This document shows, piece by piece, positions 56,123-64,000 of a DNA stretch of 64,000 bases; position 1 is the first letter of the stretch, and every line of letters begins with the position of its first letter. Source of the DNA: Anaerobacillus alkalilacustris. Its GTDB lineage: Bacteria; Bacillota; Bacilli; Bacillales; Anaerobacillaceae. The notes beneath the pieces were generated by a model. It saw nothing but the letters and a program-made list of their open reading frames with translations, ran no database searches and was not told the origin of the DNA. The stretch spans positions 274,043 to 338,042 of the forward strand of contig NZ_MLQR01000029.1 in NCBI RefSeq assembly GCF_001866005.1, written 5' to 3'. Both the position numbers and the translations under genes were made by a program.

Positions 56123-57169
56123 TTATTTCGGGTCAAGGTTTTCTAAGAATGTGATGGCATCCTCAAATGAGTCAATAGGTACGATTTCCATTTTACCATT
56201 TATTAATTCAGATGCTTCTAGTGCTTCTTGATAATTAGAAGTCGTTGAGTTAAACTCATTAGGCGCAAAGAAAAAATCAGCACCTACACGCTCCGCTGCA
56301 ATCACTTTTTGTTTTACTCCACCTATACGTCCAACTTCCCCTTCTTCATTAATTGTTCCAGTTCCCGCGATGTTATAGCCTTTTGTTAAATCTTCTTCAA
56401 CTAATTGATTATAAATCTCTAGACTAAACATAAGCCCTGCAGAAGGACCACCAATTTTTTTAGTATCTATTGTAACATTCGGACTAATAATTAGTTCCCT
56501 TTTTGTAATGGGGCTTGTGATCCCAATTCCCAGCCTTTTTCCTGTTGGATCTACTTCCTCAGGAAAAGAAGTAACAAATAGTTCAACTACAGATTTTTGT
56601 TCATCCCGAATAATGGTTAATGATACTTTATTATTTTGTTCTTGATCACCAAGTTGTGCAAGCAATTCGTCAACGGTCTTAACCTCGGTATCATTAACAG
56701 CAACAATCAAATCCCCTAATTCTAAAAGGGCATAAGCAGGCATATCTTCAATCATCCCTGTTACTAAAACACCATAATTTTGAAAGTAAGCTTCTTTACC
56801 TGCCTTTTGATAAGCTACGATCGTCGCAATATCTTGTGAAGAACTCATCATCAATATTTGTCTTTGGTGATATTCCTGATCTGTTTCACCACTTCTAAGG
56901 ATGAATTCCTCATGAATCAACTCTCTAGTATCGCTTATCTGAGCCCACAAATAATTTACTATATTTGCCTTCCCCATACGTACAGTTGTCAGCATAAAAG
57001 TCCCTTCATCTTCATATCCACCCTCTACTTCAATAATGGTATTTAGTACGTTTGCATCACCAGGTTTTGAAAAGTAATATGGCAAATGGTAAAGATTTAA
57101 AAATAGTATGAAAAACAAAATAATAATCCATCGTTTTTTTATGAAGGGGGGTTTATTAATAGTTGACAT
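56123..57169 (-). CDS. ylbL: Membrane-anchored Lon-like PDZ protease YlbL (DdcP)
   Basis: 348 aa: N-terminal membrane anchor (IIILFFILFLNLYHL), PDZ domain (about 130-200), and a C-terminal Lon-type protease domain with S243 (GGPSAGLMF) and K288, 45 residues apart, as in the family dyad. In B. subtilis this enzyme (DdcP) removes the DNA-damage cell-division inhibitor YneA. ATG two bases after the ylbK stop; cotranscribed with ylbK. Confidence 0.93.
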   Translation of the reverse strand: MSTINKPPFIKKRWIIILFFILFLNLYHLPYYFSKPGDANVLNTIIEVEGGYEDEGTFMLTTVRMGKANIVNYLWAQISDTRELIHEEFILRSGETDQEYHQRQILMMSSSQDIATIVAYQKAGKEAYFQNYGVLVTGMIEDMPAYALLELGDLIVAVNDTEVKTVDELLAQLGDQEQNNKVSLTIIRDEQKSVVELFVTSFPEEVDPTGKRLGIGITSPITKRELIISPNVTIDTKKIGGPSAGLMFSLEIYNQLVEEDLTKGYNIAGTGTINEEGEVGRIGGVKQKVIAAERVGADFFFAPNEFNSTTSNYQEALEASELINGKMEIVPIDSFEDAITFLENLDPK

Positions 57170-57170
57170 A

Positions 57171-57953
57171 TTATTTCTCCTTCCAGTTCTCTATCAACAA
57201 TTGAATTTCAGGGAGTTTCGTTTTTGCAGCTTCCACACCTTCTTGAATAATTTGATCAACATTTGTGAAAGCTGTAGAACTATATTGATTTATCATTGGT
57301 TTTATCATAATATCACTATCTATTTCATTAATGCGAATCATTTCTTGCTCCATTATTTCCATACTTCGCATGATTACATCGAAAATAGAGGTTATTTCAG
57401 GCTCAACTTCTAAAAAAGATACATCGACAGCAATAGTAATGTCTACATCCATTTTTTTAACTTCCGTTACTGGAACTCTATCTACTACCGCCCCATCAAC
57501 TAACAGTCTACCATTACTTTTTTCCGGAACAAAAATACCTGGAATTGAGATACTTGCTCTTACCGCCTCAGAAATATCACCATGAGCAAACACAACTTTC
57601 TCCCCTTTTAATAAATCAGTGGCAACAATTCGTAAAGGTGGTGTAAGCTCTTCAAGTGTTTTACCTTTCGATAAAATTCTAATTAATTGTTTTACTTTAT
57701 CACCAGAAATAAGTCCCATTTTCGGAACAGTAAAGTCCACATAATATTTTCTCCTGAAATGAAGGGCCATTTTTGCCATTTGTTGAGGGGTGTACCCACA
57801 TCCGTAAAAAACTCCCACTAATGCCCCCATGCTACTCCCCGCAATACAATGAATTGGCACTTTCGCTTCTTCAAGTACTTGAAGGACTCCTATATGAGCG
57901 AAGCCTCTAGCACCACCTGAACCCAATGCTAAACCAATTTTCGGCTCGGCCAA
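57171..57953 (-). CDS. ylbK: Patatin-like phospholipase family protein YlbK
   Basis: 260 aa, equal to B. subtilis YlbK, from the TTG at 57953, which follows GGAGGAAGGTAAA. Oxyanion loop LGSGGARGFAHIGVL (10-24), nucleophile S41 in GSSMG, aspartate in VDGAVVDRVP. Likely an esterase or phospholipase; substrate unknown. The eight codons upstream (also TTG start) are less likely. Confidence 0.92.
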   Translation of the reverse strand: MAEPKIGLALGSGGARGFAHIGVLQVLEEAKVPIHCIAGSSMGALVGVFYGCGYTPQQMAKMALHFRRKYYVDFTVPKMGLISGDKVKQLIRILSKGKTLEELTPPLRIVATDLLKGEKVVFAHGDISEAVRASISIPGIFVPEKSNGRLLVDGAVVDRVPVTEVKKMDVDITIAVDVSFLEVEPEITSIFDVIMRSMEIMEQEMIRINEIDSDIMIKPMINQYSSTAFTNVDQIIQEGVEAAKTKLPEIQLLIENWKEK

Positions 57954-58141
57954 TTTACCTTCCTCCAATCTCGCCAAAAAGCATTTATTTTTAAATGATT
58001 ATTTCTTTTTATTCGCACATAATCATGATTTATGAAATTATAAATCATCTTATAAAAATCATATGGTCTAAATTAATCTCCTATACGTATATTGAATAAT
58101 AGGACATGTACTAACGTAAAAAATAAAGGGAGGCAAGGCCG

Positions 58142-59362
58142 TTGAACGCCTCAAAGTTAAAAACTATTATCCTAGCAATGAGCGCAACCATTATGGCTGC
58201 GTCTTTAATGGCTTTTCCAAAAGAATCATTAGAAGCATCAATTCGAGGACTTACCATGTGGTGGGATGTGGTTTTCCCATCCTTACTACCTTTTTTTATT
58301 GTTTCAGAATTTTTAATAGGCTTTGGAGTAGTTAGTTTTATCGGGAGCTTACTCGAGCCACTAATGCGTCCTCTTTTTAGAGTTCCAGGTGTAGGAGGGT
58401 TTGTTTGGGCCATGGGCCTAGCTTCAGGTTACCCTGCTGGTGCAAAACTGACAGCTAGACTTAGACAGGAAAATAAACTTACAGCCATTGAAGCAGAAAG
58501 GCTAGTATCGTTTACAAATTCATCAAACCCATTATTCATTTTTGGCGCGATAGCCGTTGGTTTTTTTAAAAACCCTGCTTTAGGGATTTTATTAGCAATT
58601 TCTCACTATTTAGGCAACTTCTGCGTAGGTCTATTAATGAGGTTTCATGGCAGAAGTAAAGAAAAAAAAATGACGAAACAAACAGCAAATAAACACCCTT
58701 TGAGGACTGCTTTCCATTTACTACATCAAGAACGCTTAAAAGACGGACGACCAATCGGTAAAATTTTAGGGGATGCGGTTCAATCATCTGTTGCCACCTT
58801 ATTAATGATTGGTGGTTTTATCATCTTATTTTCTGTTCTTAATCAATTACTATCACTGTTGGATATTACAGCATTTTTATCAATATTCATTACAGTTATT
58901 TTTACTTTTTTCCAACTTCCAAGCGAACTTAGCTTACCGTTTATTTCAGGTATTTTTGAAATCACATTAGGAAGTCAAATGTCTAGCCAAACAACGCAAG
59001 CAACACTTTTTCAGCAAGTAGTTGTTACAAGTTTTATTTTAGCTTTTAGTGGTTTTTCTGTTCAAGCGCAAGTTGCGAGTATTCTTGCCGAAACAGATAT
59101 TCGTTTTAAACCTTTTTTTATCGCAAGGCTGTTCCATGGGACTTTTGCTGCTTTTTTCACGGTTATGTTATGGGAAACATTATATGTCAATCAACAAGCT
59201 AAACTAGATAGTCATGCAATCCCTGTTTTCCTACAAACAGATACGTATTCATCCTTAAATAAAGGTTGGGAGTTAATCGTCCAGTATGGTTCACTATTTA
59301 CCCTGTTTATGTTAATGGTTTATATCTTGCTTACCGGTAAGAAATTACTACAAAAAGTCTAG
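58142..59362 (+). CDS. ylbJ: Sporulation integral membrane protein YlbJ
   Basis: 406 aa with about nine membrane segments and nucleoside-recognition (GATE) domain features: WWDVVFPSLLPFFI and ASGYPAGAKLTARL. In B. subtilis it is sigma-E dependent and needed for heat-resistant spores. TTG start after GGGAGGCAAGGCC. Divergent from ylbK; the 58,000 gap is AT-rich. Confidence 0.92.
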   Translation: MNASKLKTIILAMSATIMAASLMAFPKESLEASIRGLTMWWDVVFPSLLPFFIVSEFLIGFGVVSFIGSLLEPLMRPLFRVPGVGGFVWAMGLASGYPAGAKLTARLRQENKLTAIEAERLVSFTNSSNPLFIFGAIAVGFFKNPALGILLAISHYLGNFCVGLLMRFHGRSKEKKMTKQTANKHPLRTAFHLLHQERLKDGRPIGKILGDAVQSSVATLLMIGGFIILFSVLNQLLSLLDITAFLSIFITVIFTFFQLPSELSLPFISGIFEITLGSQMSSQTTQATLFQQVVVTSFILAFSGFSVQAQVASILAETDIRFKPFFIARLFHGTFAAFFTVMLWETLYVNQQAKLDSHAIPVFLQTDTYSSLNKGWELIVQYGSLFTLFMLMVYILLTGKKLLQKV

Positions 59363-59373
59363 TTAGTCTCACT

Positions 59374-59477
59374 AAGAGAAAAGAAGCGCTCTTCACCTTC
59401 CGATAAGGTATGAAGTGAACGAGCTCGTAGGCGCTGAAGCTAGACAGTTTCCAAGTTAGAAATTTATAAATTATGAT
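59374..59477 (+). repeat. Repeat A copy 12, between ylbJ and the shared terminator
   Basis: Short copy lacking most of the left arm; ends TAGACAGTTTCCAAGTTAG and AAATTTATAAATTATGAT, 7 bp from the terminator at 59484. Confidence 0.75.
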
Positions 59478-59483
59478 TATAAT

Positions 59484-59530
59484 AAAAAAAGCAGGCTAAA
59501 TTTTCTATAATAAATTCGCCTGCTTTTTTA
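59484..59530. terminator. Terminator between ylbJ and coaD
   Basis: AAAAAAGCAGGC/GCCTGCTTTTTT stem around an AT-rich loop; works for plus-strand ylbJ and for coaD on the minus strand. Confidence 0.82.
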
Positions 59531-59577
59531 TAGTATTTTTCATAATAAATTCTTGCCCCGCATAAATTTAGCACTTT

Positions 59578-59738
59578 ACTCAGTTAATCTAAATTTATAG
59601 TATCCCACTCTTAAAGGTAGAATATGCCCCAACCAAAACGAAGAAATCAATTCCTTTAGGCGAGGGAGTAACTAACCTAAAGGTCGGATAAGTTAAACTA
59701 CCAATTAGTGACGGATAATGGAACCTCCACTGACTGAC
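59578..59738 (-). repeat. Repeat B copy 4, degenerate, abutting the coaD stop
   Basis: On the minus strand CAGTCAGTGGAGG, then TAGTTTAACTTATCCGACC, and later CCTTTAAGAGTGGG, all matching repeat B with changes. Its edge touches the coaD stop codon. It fills the rest of the 59363-59738 gap and pushes coaD away from its terminator. Confidence 0.6.
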
Positions 59739-60245
<507 letters not shown>

Positions 60246-60261
60246 TTATTTTATCTGTTAT

Positions 60262-60330
60262 TCAACATTTGACCTTTTAAGGCAGTTCTCCTCCACCTAA
60301 GTTCCCTTTAAGAAGTTTTGAAGCGAGGAC
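60262..60330 (+). repeat. Repeat B copy 5, fragment
   Basis: TTTGACCTTTTAAGGCAGTT, CTCCACCTAAG and GTTTTGAAGCGAGGAC correspond to the middle and right part of repeat B. It lies between rsmD and coaD. Confidence 0.5.
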
Positions 60331-60389
60331 TTACAACTCATTAAAATTTGGCTGCAAATTAATTAGTATTATAAACTACATGGCCTAAC

Positions 60390-60941
60390 TTACATCATTT
60401 TATAGATAGTAATCCCTGTGTCTCCATAATGCTCCTGTCGATAACACGAAAGATTATCTATTGATGAACTTAAAGATACATTAGCATCATGTTCAGTAAC
60501 TATGATCCCGTCCTGAGATAATAAATCATTTTTGGCAATAAAGTCGATTTCATCTTCTAGACGTTGCTTCGCATAAGGGGGGTCCAGGAAGATGAGGTCA
60601 AACTTTAGTTTTCTTTTTGCGATTGCCTTCAGCGCTCTCATAGCTTCATTTCGATAAACCTCTACTTTATCTTCAAATCGACAATTTTTTAAGTTAAGCT
60701 TAATAATTTCAACTGCTTTTGGATTTTGATCAATAAAAATGACGTTATCAGTCCCACGACTTAGTGCTTCAATTCCTAATCCACCACTACCTGCATATAA
60801 ATCAAGAACCTGTCCACCTTTAAAGTAAGGGCCTATGATATTAAAAATAGACTCTTTCACTTTGTCTGTGGTAGGCCTCGTCAAGGTTCCAGGAACCGCT
60901 TTTAAAGGTCTTCCTTTACATGTACCAGATATTACTCTCAA
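60390..60941 (-). CDS. rsmD: 16S rRNA (guanine-966-N2) methyltransferase RsmD
   Basis: SAM-dependent methyltransferase: LDLYAGSGGLGIEALSRG (residues 45-62) and the base-flipping FLDPPYAKQ near 120. 183 aa; ylbH in B. subtilis. TTG start with only a weak ribosome site (GTGTGTGAAA), but the N-terminus MRVISGTCKGR fits the family. Confidence 0.93.
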   Translation of the reverse strand: MRVISGTCKGRPLKAVPGTLTRPTTDKVKESIFNIIGPYFKGGQVLDLYAGSGGLGIEALSRGTDNVIFIDQNPKAVEIIKLNLKNCRFEDKVEVYRNEAMRALKAIAKRKLKFDLIFLDPPYAKQRLEDEIDFIAKNDLLSQDGIIVTEHDANVSLSSSIDNLSCYRQEHYGDTGITIYKMM

Positions 60942-61062
60942 TGAATTTCACACACCTTATACACTTACGTTTTACCATATCTTTCCCCATCCTAACATAA
61001 AAGATGAAAAAGCTTAACAAAATTTTAAGAATCAATAGCTATTTAATGAATTTCATGAATCA

Positions 61063-61198
61063 TTAATCAAACTGATTTGTACTTCAGGGGCATAGACCCC
61101 CACCTCTAAGCGTAGCGTAGGTGAGAACTTCCATTCAGGTGGAGTTAAGATTCCATTTGAATTTCCGAATGTTCTAGCGAAACTAGAACGAGTTCTCT
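61063..61198 (-). repeat. Repeat C copy 3 (reverse orientation)
   Basis: Reverse complement of the elements at 32717 and 51741: starts TTAATCAAACTG and ends CGAGTTCTCT. Same three hairpins with several base changes. Located between rsmD and the csfG-like RNA. Confidence 0.7.
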
Positions 61199-61323
61199 TC
61201 TCACAAGTAAGTATTATATCTTCTTGCGTTGAACTACGTAACTAGAAATAAATTTATGTAGCTCATATTTGGAATTATGAAATACAATCAATTGAAAGAA
61301 AATTGCAAATAAATTTATTGGAG

Positions 61324-61352
61324 GTATATAACAATTCCTATTGGTCATAATA
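61324..61352 (+). promoter_or_regulatory. Sigma-F/sigma-G promoter of the csfG-like RNA
   Basis: GTATA (61324-61328), 14 bases, then GGTCATAATA (61343-61352). Both elements fit the forespore consensus, and the spacing is the same as at sigG. Confidence 0.7.
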
Positions 61353-61359
61353 AAATTAG

Positions 61360-61530
61360 CAACGTGATTAACTCATGTTGCTGACAACCGCGGAGAAGAC
61401 TTACGTTTCCCCATAAGTTCTTCCTCCGGTTTCTCCTCTCCCATAGCCTTGTGCAAAAACAAAATTCAATAGCTGATTTTTGTTTTGCCATTAGGCACCT
61501 CGTAGGTAATCCTACGAGGATTTTTTTATA
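61360..61530 (+). ncRNA. csfG: CsfG-like forespore small RNA
   Basis: Roughly 170 nt after the forespore promoter. A hairpin ACCGCGGAGAAGACTTA with TAAGTTCTTCCTCCGGT (61387-61430), a C/U-rich single-stranded stretch (TTTCTCCTCTCCC), a second hairpin GCAAAAACAAAA/TTTTTGTTTTGC (61453-61488), and an intrinsic terminator CCTCGTAGG/CCTACGAGG with seven T (61498-61527). B. subtilis csfG is a sigma-F/G-controlled, pyrimidine-rich RNA in the ylbG-ylbH gap, which is this position. The 5' end is estimated. Confidence 0.78.
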
Positions 61531-61633
61531 AGATAGGGAAAGCTAAAATTTTTGAAGTTGGAAAGGTGTTTAGCTCTCAAGCATTAAACGTAAAAAATAG
61601 TTAGATAGGTGATAACACCAGCGCTAAACAAAT

Positions 61634-61662
61634 AAAGACTGCCCACTACTTCTGGCCAGTCT
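61634..61662 (-). terminator. Probable ylbG terminator
   Basis: AGACTGGCC/GGGCAGTCT-type stem followed by TTTATT on the minus strand, about 14 bp after the ylbG stop. Bases 61531-61633 hold nothing else. Confidence 0.6.
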
Positions 61663-61675
61663 ATTTTCTAGTATA

Positions 61676-61951
61676 TTAAATACCCATTTTATAATCGTAT
61701 TCTTTTGCTTTATCAGGTCGGGCATTTTGAAACTCAGTTTTTAAATATGGTCGCATCGATTTACTAACTAATTTAACATAATGGAGCGACTGAAGACGTT
61801 CAATCGTATCATCGATTGTCGACTCATCACAATATAAAACAACATACTTCATGCGTTTAGATGAATAGTGGACATTTCCATATTTTCTCATTTGCCTTAC
61901 ATATTTTAATGAGTGTAGCCAGACTGCTAGACCGATTCGGTTTCCTGTCAT
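61676..61951 (-). CDS. ylbG: DUF2129 protein YlbG
   Basis: 91 aa conserved Firmicute protein: MTGNRIGLAVWLHSLKYVRQ and KYGNVHYSSKRMKYVVLYC are the family pattern. Start at 61951, eight bases after GGAG; the ATG at 61957 is only two bases from it. Function unknown. Forms a block with ylbF. Confidence 0.9.
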   Translation of the reverse strand: MTGNRIGLAVWLHSLKYVRQMRKYGNVHYSSKRMKYVVLYCDESTIDDTIERLQSLHYVKLVSKSMRPYLKTEFQNARPDKAKEYDYKMGI

Positions 61952-62034
61952 TTCCATTACTCCTTTTTTTTCACATCAACCAATTTTAGTCTAACATGAC
62001 TCCTTTATTACTTCAACATTATCTTACATATTTC

Positions 62035-62481
62035 CTACTTACAACCACAACTACCACCTGCGCCACAACCACCACCACCACCACAAGACATCGAGTCAAA
62101 AAATGGGTTTCCTGTAGGCACTTTTATTTTATCTGAAACCGCATGCGCGATCATCAAACTAATTTCATTTAAAAGCTCCTCAAGCTGCTTTTCGGCTTTT
62201 TTAAAGCTTGCAATTGGATCGTATAAGTCCAATTTCCGTTTCATTTCTCGTACTTCTTTTGATAAAGTGGCGTAATCTGGATGATACTTACCAAAGCGTT
62301 GTACTTCTTCAAATTTATCTTTTAGCTTATTAAACTCCCAGATCATTTCTTCTGCAGTAAAATCCATTTGGAGAGCTTTTTTTGTTGATTTATACTGGTG
62401 ATACTGTTCTGATTGTAAGATCATATCTGCTAAAGTCATTGAGTCAGTAATTATTTCTGTATGTGTAGCAACTTTTAACAT
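62035..62481 (-). CDS. ylbF: RicF/YlbF regulatory protein (Y-complex)
   Basis: Partner of RicA (YmcA) and RicT (YaaT); the complex supports RNase Y-dependent mRNA maturation, sporulation, competence and biofilm formation. 148 aa from the ATG at 62481 after GAGGAGGG. Helical YlbF/YmcA domain, then a glycine-cysteine-rich tail (CGGGGGCGAGGSCGCK) whose cysteines may bind the iron-sulfur clusters reported for the complex. Confidence 0.92.
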   Translation of the reverse strand: MLKVATHTEIITDSMTLADMILQSEQYHQYKSTKKALQMDFTAEEMIWEFNKLKDKFEEVQRFGKYHPDYATLSKEVREMKRKLDLYDPIASFKKAEKQLEELLNEISLMIAHAVSDKIKVPTGNPFFDSMSCGGGGGCGAGGSCGCK

Positions 62482-62538
62482 AACAACCCTCCTCAAAGAT
62501 TAGATTATAACACGTTTCATAATTGAAAGCGAATAAGA

Positions 62539-63501
62539 CTATATCTTAATACAAGCTTTGTTTATTAATGTACAATCATCACGCTCTTCTAGGTCTTTCA
62601 TCAATTGTATAAGTGCTTCATCTTTCTTCTTCGCTTCAATCATTACATCGATGTGTTCTACACTTCCTTTTACCTCATTTAAAAATCTCATTAATCTTTC
62701 TATATTAATATAATCGTGATGACGTTTGTCATTTTCATTTTCTTTTGGTGAAGATATATGAATTTTTAAAGGAAGTGGGCTATGTTCCCAAGTTTGAACA
62801 ACACGGTCCCAAATTTCAAGAAAAGAAAAAGATTCTGGTTGATTGATATCATGATGATGAAGATCTAACACAACAGGGATTTGTAATTTCTCACCTAAGT
62901 AAAGAGCATCTTCTATATGATAAACGGTATCATCATTTTCAATAATAAGCATTTGTTGCAAAATTTTAGGTATTTTTTCGAAGTTTTGTATAAAATCTTC
63001 TAAGCCGTTAACTTTCCCAACTTTTGCTCCACCTATGTGAAGAACACAACGATGAACAGGGTTAATATTCATACCCTTTAACAATTTATAGTGATAAAGT
63101 AACGTTTCAAGAGAGCGTTTCAGAAGCTCCTCATCTAGATTATTAAGTACGACAAAATGGTCAGGATGAAAACCTAACCTCATATCATATTTATGTATAA
63201 AGTCACCTAATTCTTTTAACATTGGTAGTATGGCCTTTTCAAATTTCCATCCTTGTGTATTAGGGTGGTTAACTAATGGGACAAGCTTTGAAGATAAGCG
63301 AAAAAAGGTAATATCTAGAGATAAATTATGTTTTAGCAGACGTAAACAATTTTCAAGATTTGATATCGCAATTCTTTCTAGTTTTCGAATGGCAGCATCT
63401 TTATCTTTAATTTGTTCAAATTGCTTTACAGTCATTGTTTGGGATGGCGAAGCATTTTTTAATTGCACACTCATAGCTACATATCCAAATCTTACGTACA
63501 C
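62539..63501 (-). CDS. uvsE: UV DNA damage endonuclease UvsE
   Basis: Nicks DNA 5' of UV photoproducts and other lesions (UVDE pathway). 320 aa TIM barrel: VRFGYVAMSV at the N-terminus, RLGFHPDHFVVLNN, ENDDTVYH and LDLHHHDINQ carry the metal-binding His, Glu and Asp residues. GTG at 63501 is chosen: AAAAGGTGG lies eight bases before, and the protein then begins at the conserved VRFGYV. In B. subtilis the homologue (ywjD) is elsewhere. Confidence 0.92.
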   Translation of the reverse strand: MYVRFGYVAMSVQLKNASPSQTMTVKQFEQIKDKDAAIRKLERIAISNLENCLRLLKHNLSLDITFFRLSSKLVPLVNHPNTQGWKFEKAILPMLKELGDFIHKYDMRLGFHPDHFVVLNNLDEELLKRSLETLLYHYKLLKGMNINPVHRCVLHIGGAKVGKVNGLEDFIQNFEKIPKILQQMLIIENDDTVYHIEDALYLGEKLQIPVVLDLHHHDINQPESFSFLEIWDRVVQTWEHSPLPLKIHISSPKENENDKRHHDYINIERLMRFLNEVKGSVEHIDVMIEAKKKDEALIQLMKDLEERDDCTLINKACIKI

Positions 63502-63536
63502 ATTAAAAACCACCTTTTAATAATAAGTATCTCTAA

Positions 63537-64000
63537 TCAAAGTCCTAGTGGATGTACAATTGCTAGTTTAGAAATAGAGGAAAAGCTTACATAATCATTT
63601 TCATTTGATTTAATTTCATATGTTCCATTCTTAATACAAAGTTTTATTGGGAATAGTTTTATTTTATCCTCATTTGTTAATTGTATTTGTATTGGTAATT
63701 TTAAAACGATCGCTTGTTTTACAATCCTTTGTAAAACTCTTTCTTCGTAAGCAGTTAATCTAAACCATTGCTTAGGTACTTTCTCTATTTCAGGTAGGGT
63801 AGTACTCATTTGTGGAAATTCATTTATTATAACCAACTCTTTATTCTCACTATATATTGGTTTACTTTTGTTTGAATTCACAATCACTACCGATAATTCT
63901 TTTAATAAGTTTTCAAACTTTACTTCCAAATCCTTTTCTATAAGGATCCCCTCTTTAGTTAAAAGGATCCAACCAGACCATTTTTTTACAATATAACTCC
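63537..64000 (-). CDS. Unrecognised protein, 5' end beyond the window
   Basis: An open frame covers all of 63537-64000 and has no stop up to the edge, so the true start is outside. The visible 154 codons include CKKWSGWILLTKEG near the edge, PKQWFRLTAYEERVLQRIVK in the middle and a beta-rich end FSSISKLAIVHPLGL. I do not recognise the family; the end vaguely recalls a WYL-type beta barrel, but the Trp-Tyr-Leu motif is absent. It is 36 bp before uvsE and in the same direction, so it may be cotranscribed. Confidence 0.75.
   Translation of the reverse strand, partial: SYIVKKWSGWILLTKEGILIEKDLEVKFENLLKELSVVIVNSNKSKPIYSENKELVIINEFPQMSTTLPEIEKVPKQWFRLTAYEERVLQRIVKQAIVLKLPIQIQLTNEDKIKLFPIKLCIKNGTYEIKSNENDYVSFSSISKLAIVHPLGL

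Overview
The window is a piece of the chromosome of a low-GC, endospore-forming Bacillaceae bacterium. Evidence is the sporulation genes (sigG, sigE, spoIIGA, spoVD, spoVE, ylbJ and a csfG-like small RNA), a meso-diaminopimelate-type MurE, the bacillithiol gene bshC, and a gene order that is almost exactly the reverse complement of the Bacillus subtilis ylbF-to-pyrE segment. The genus cannot be fixed from sequence alone. Almost every gene is on the minus strand; the plus-strand exceptions are a probable rqcH tail at the left edge, ylbP, tmcAL, ylbJ and the csfG-like RNA.

Region 1 (about 1-12,600) is the de novo pyrimidine operon, read leftward as pyrR-pyrP-pyrB-pyrC-carA-carB-pyrK-pyrD-pyrF-pyrE. 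It has a sigma-A promoter and three PyrR-type attenuators, in the leader, between pyrR and pyrP, and between pyrP and pyrB. Many junctions are ATGA overlaps. Region 2 (12,600-23,000) holds an RluD-type pseudouridine synthase, lspA, the DksA-like ylyA, ileS with an isoleucine T-box, divIVA, and the ylmH-ylmG-sepF-ylmE-pgeF group plus ylmC. Region 3 (23,000-26,100) is the sporulation sigma block spoIIGA-sigE-sigG. Region 4 (26,800-48,500) is the division and cell-wall (dcw) cluster: mraZ-rsmH-ftsL-pbpB-spoVD-murE-murF-mraY-murD-spoVE-murG-murB-divIB-ylxW-ylxX-sbp-ftsA-ftsZ. murF sits inside the cluster, unlike in B. subtilis. Region 5 (48,500-64,000) is the ylb region: bshC, a DUF3397-like membrane protein, panE-like, ylbP, gerR/ylbO-like, rpmF, yceD, tmcAL, ylbL, ylbK, ylbJ, coaD, rsmD, csfG-like RNA, ylbG, ylbF, a UvsE-type endonuclease and an unrecognised gene that runs off the right edge.

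The coding content is conventional core genome. The unusual content is between the genes. A structured repeat (here 'repeat A', at least 12 full or partial copies) ends 6-11 bp from the U-tract side of intrinsic terminators in eight cases. Two of these are leader attenuators (pyrB and the ileS T-box), so the repeat separates the riboregulator from its gene. Some copies carry tandem 34-bp units. Two further families ('repeat B' and 'repeat C') look like IS200/IS605-type non-autonomous ends; one copy of each touches the stop codon of a core gene (coaD, murB).
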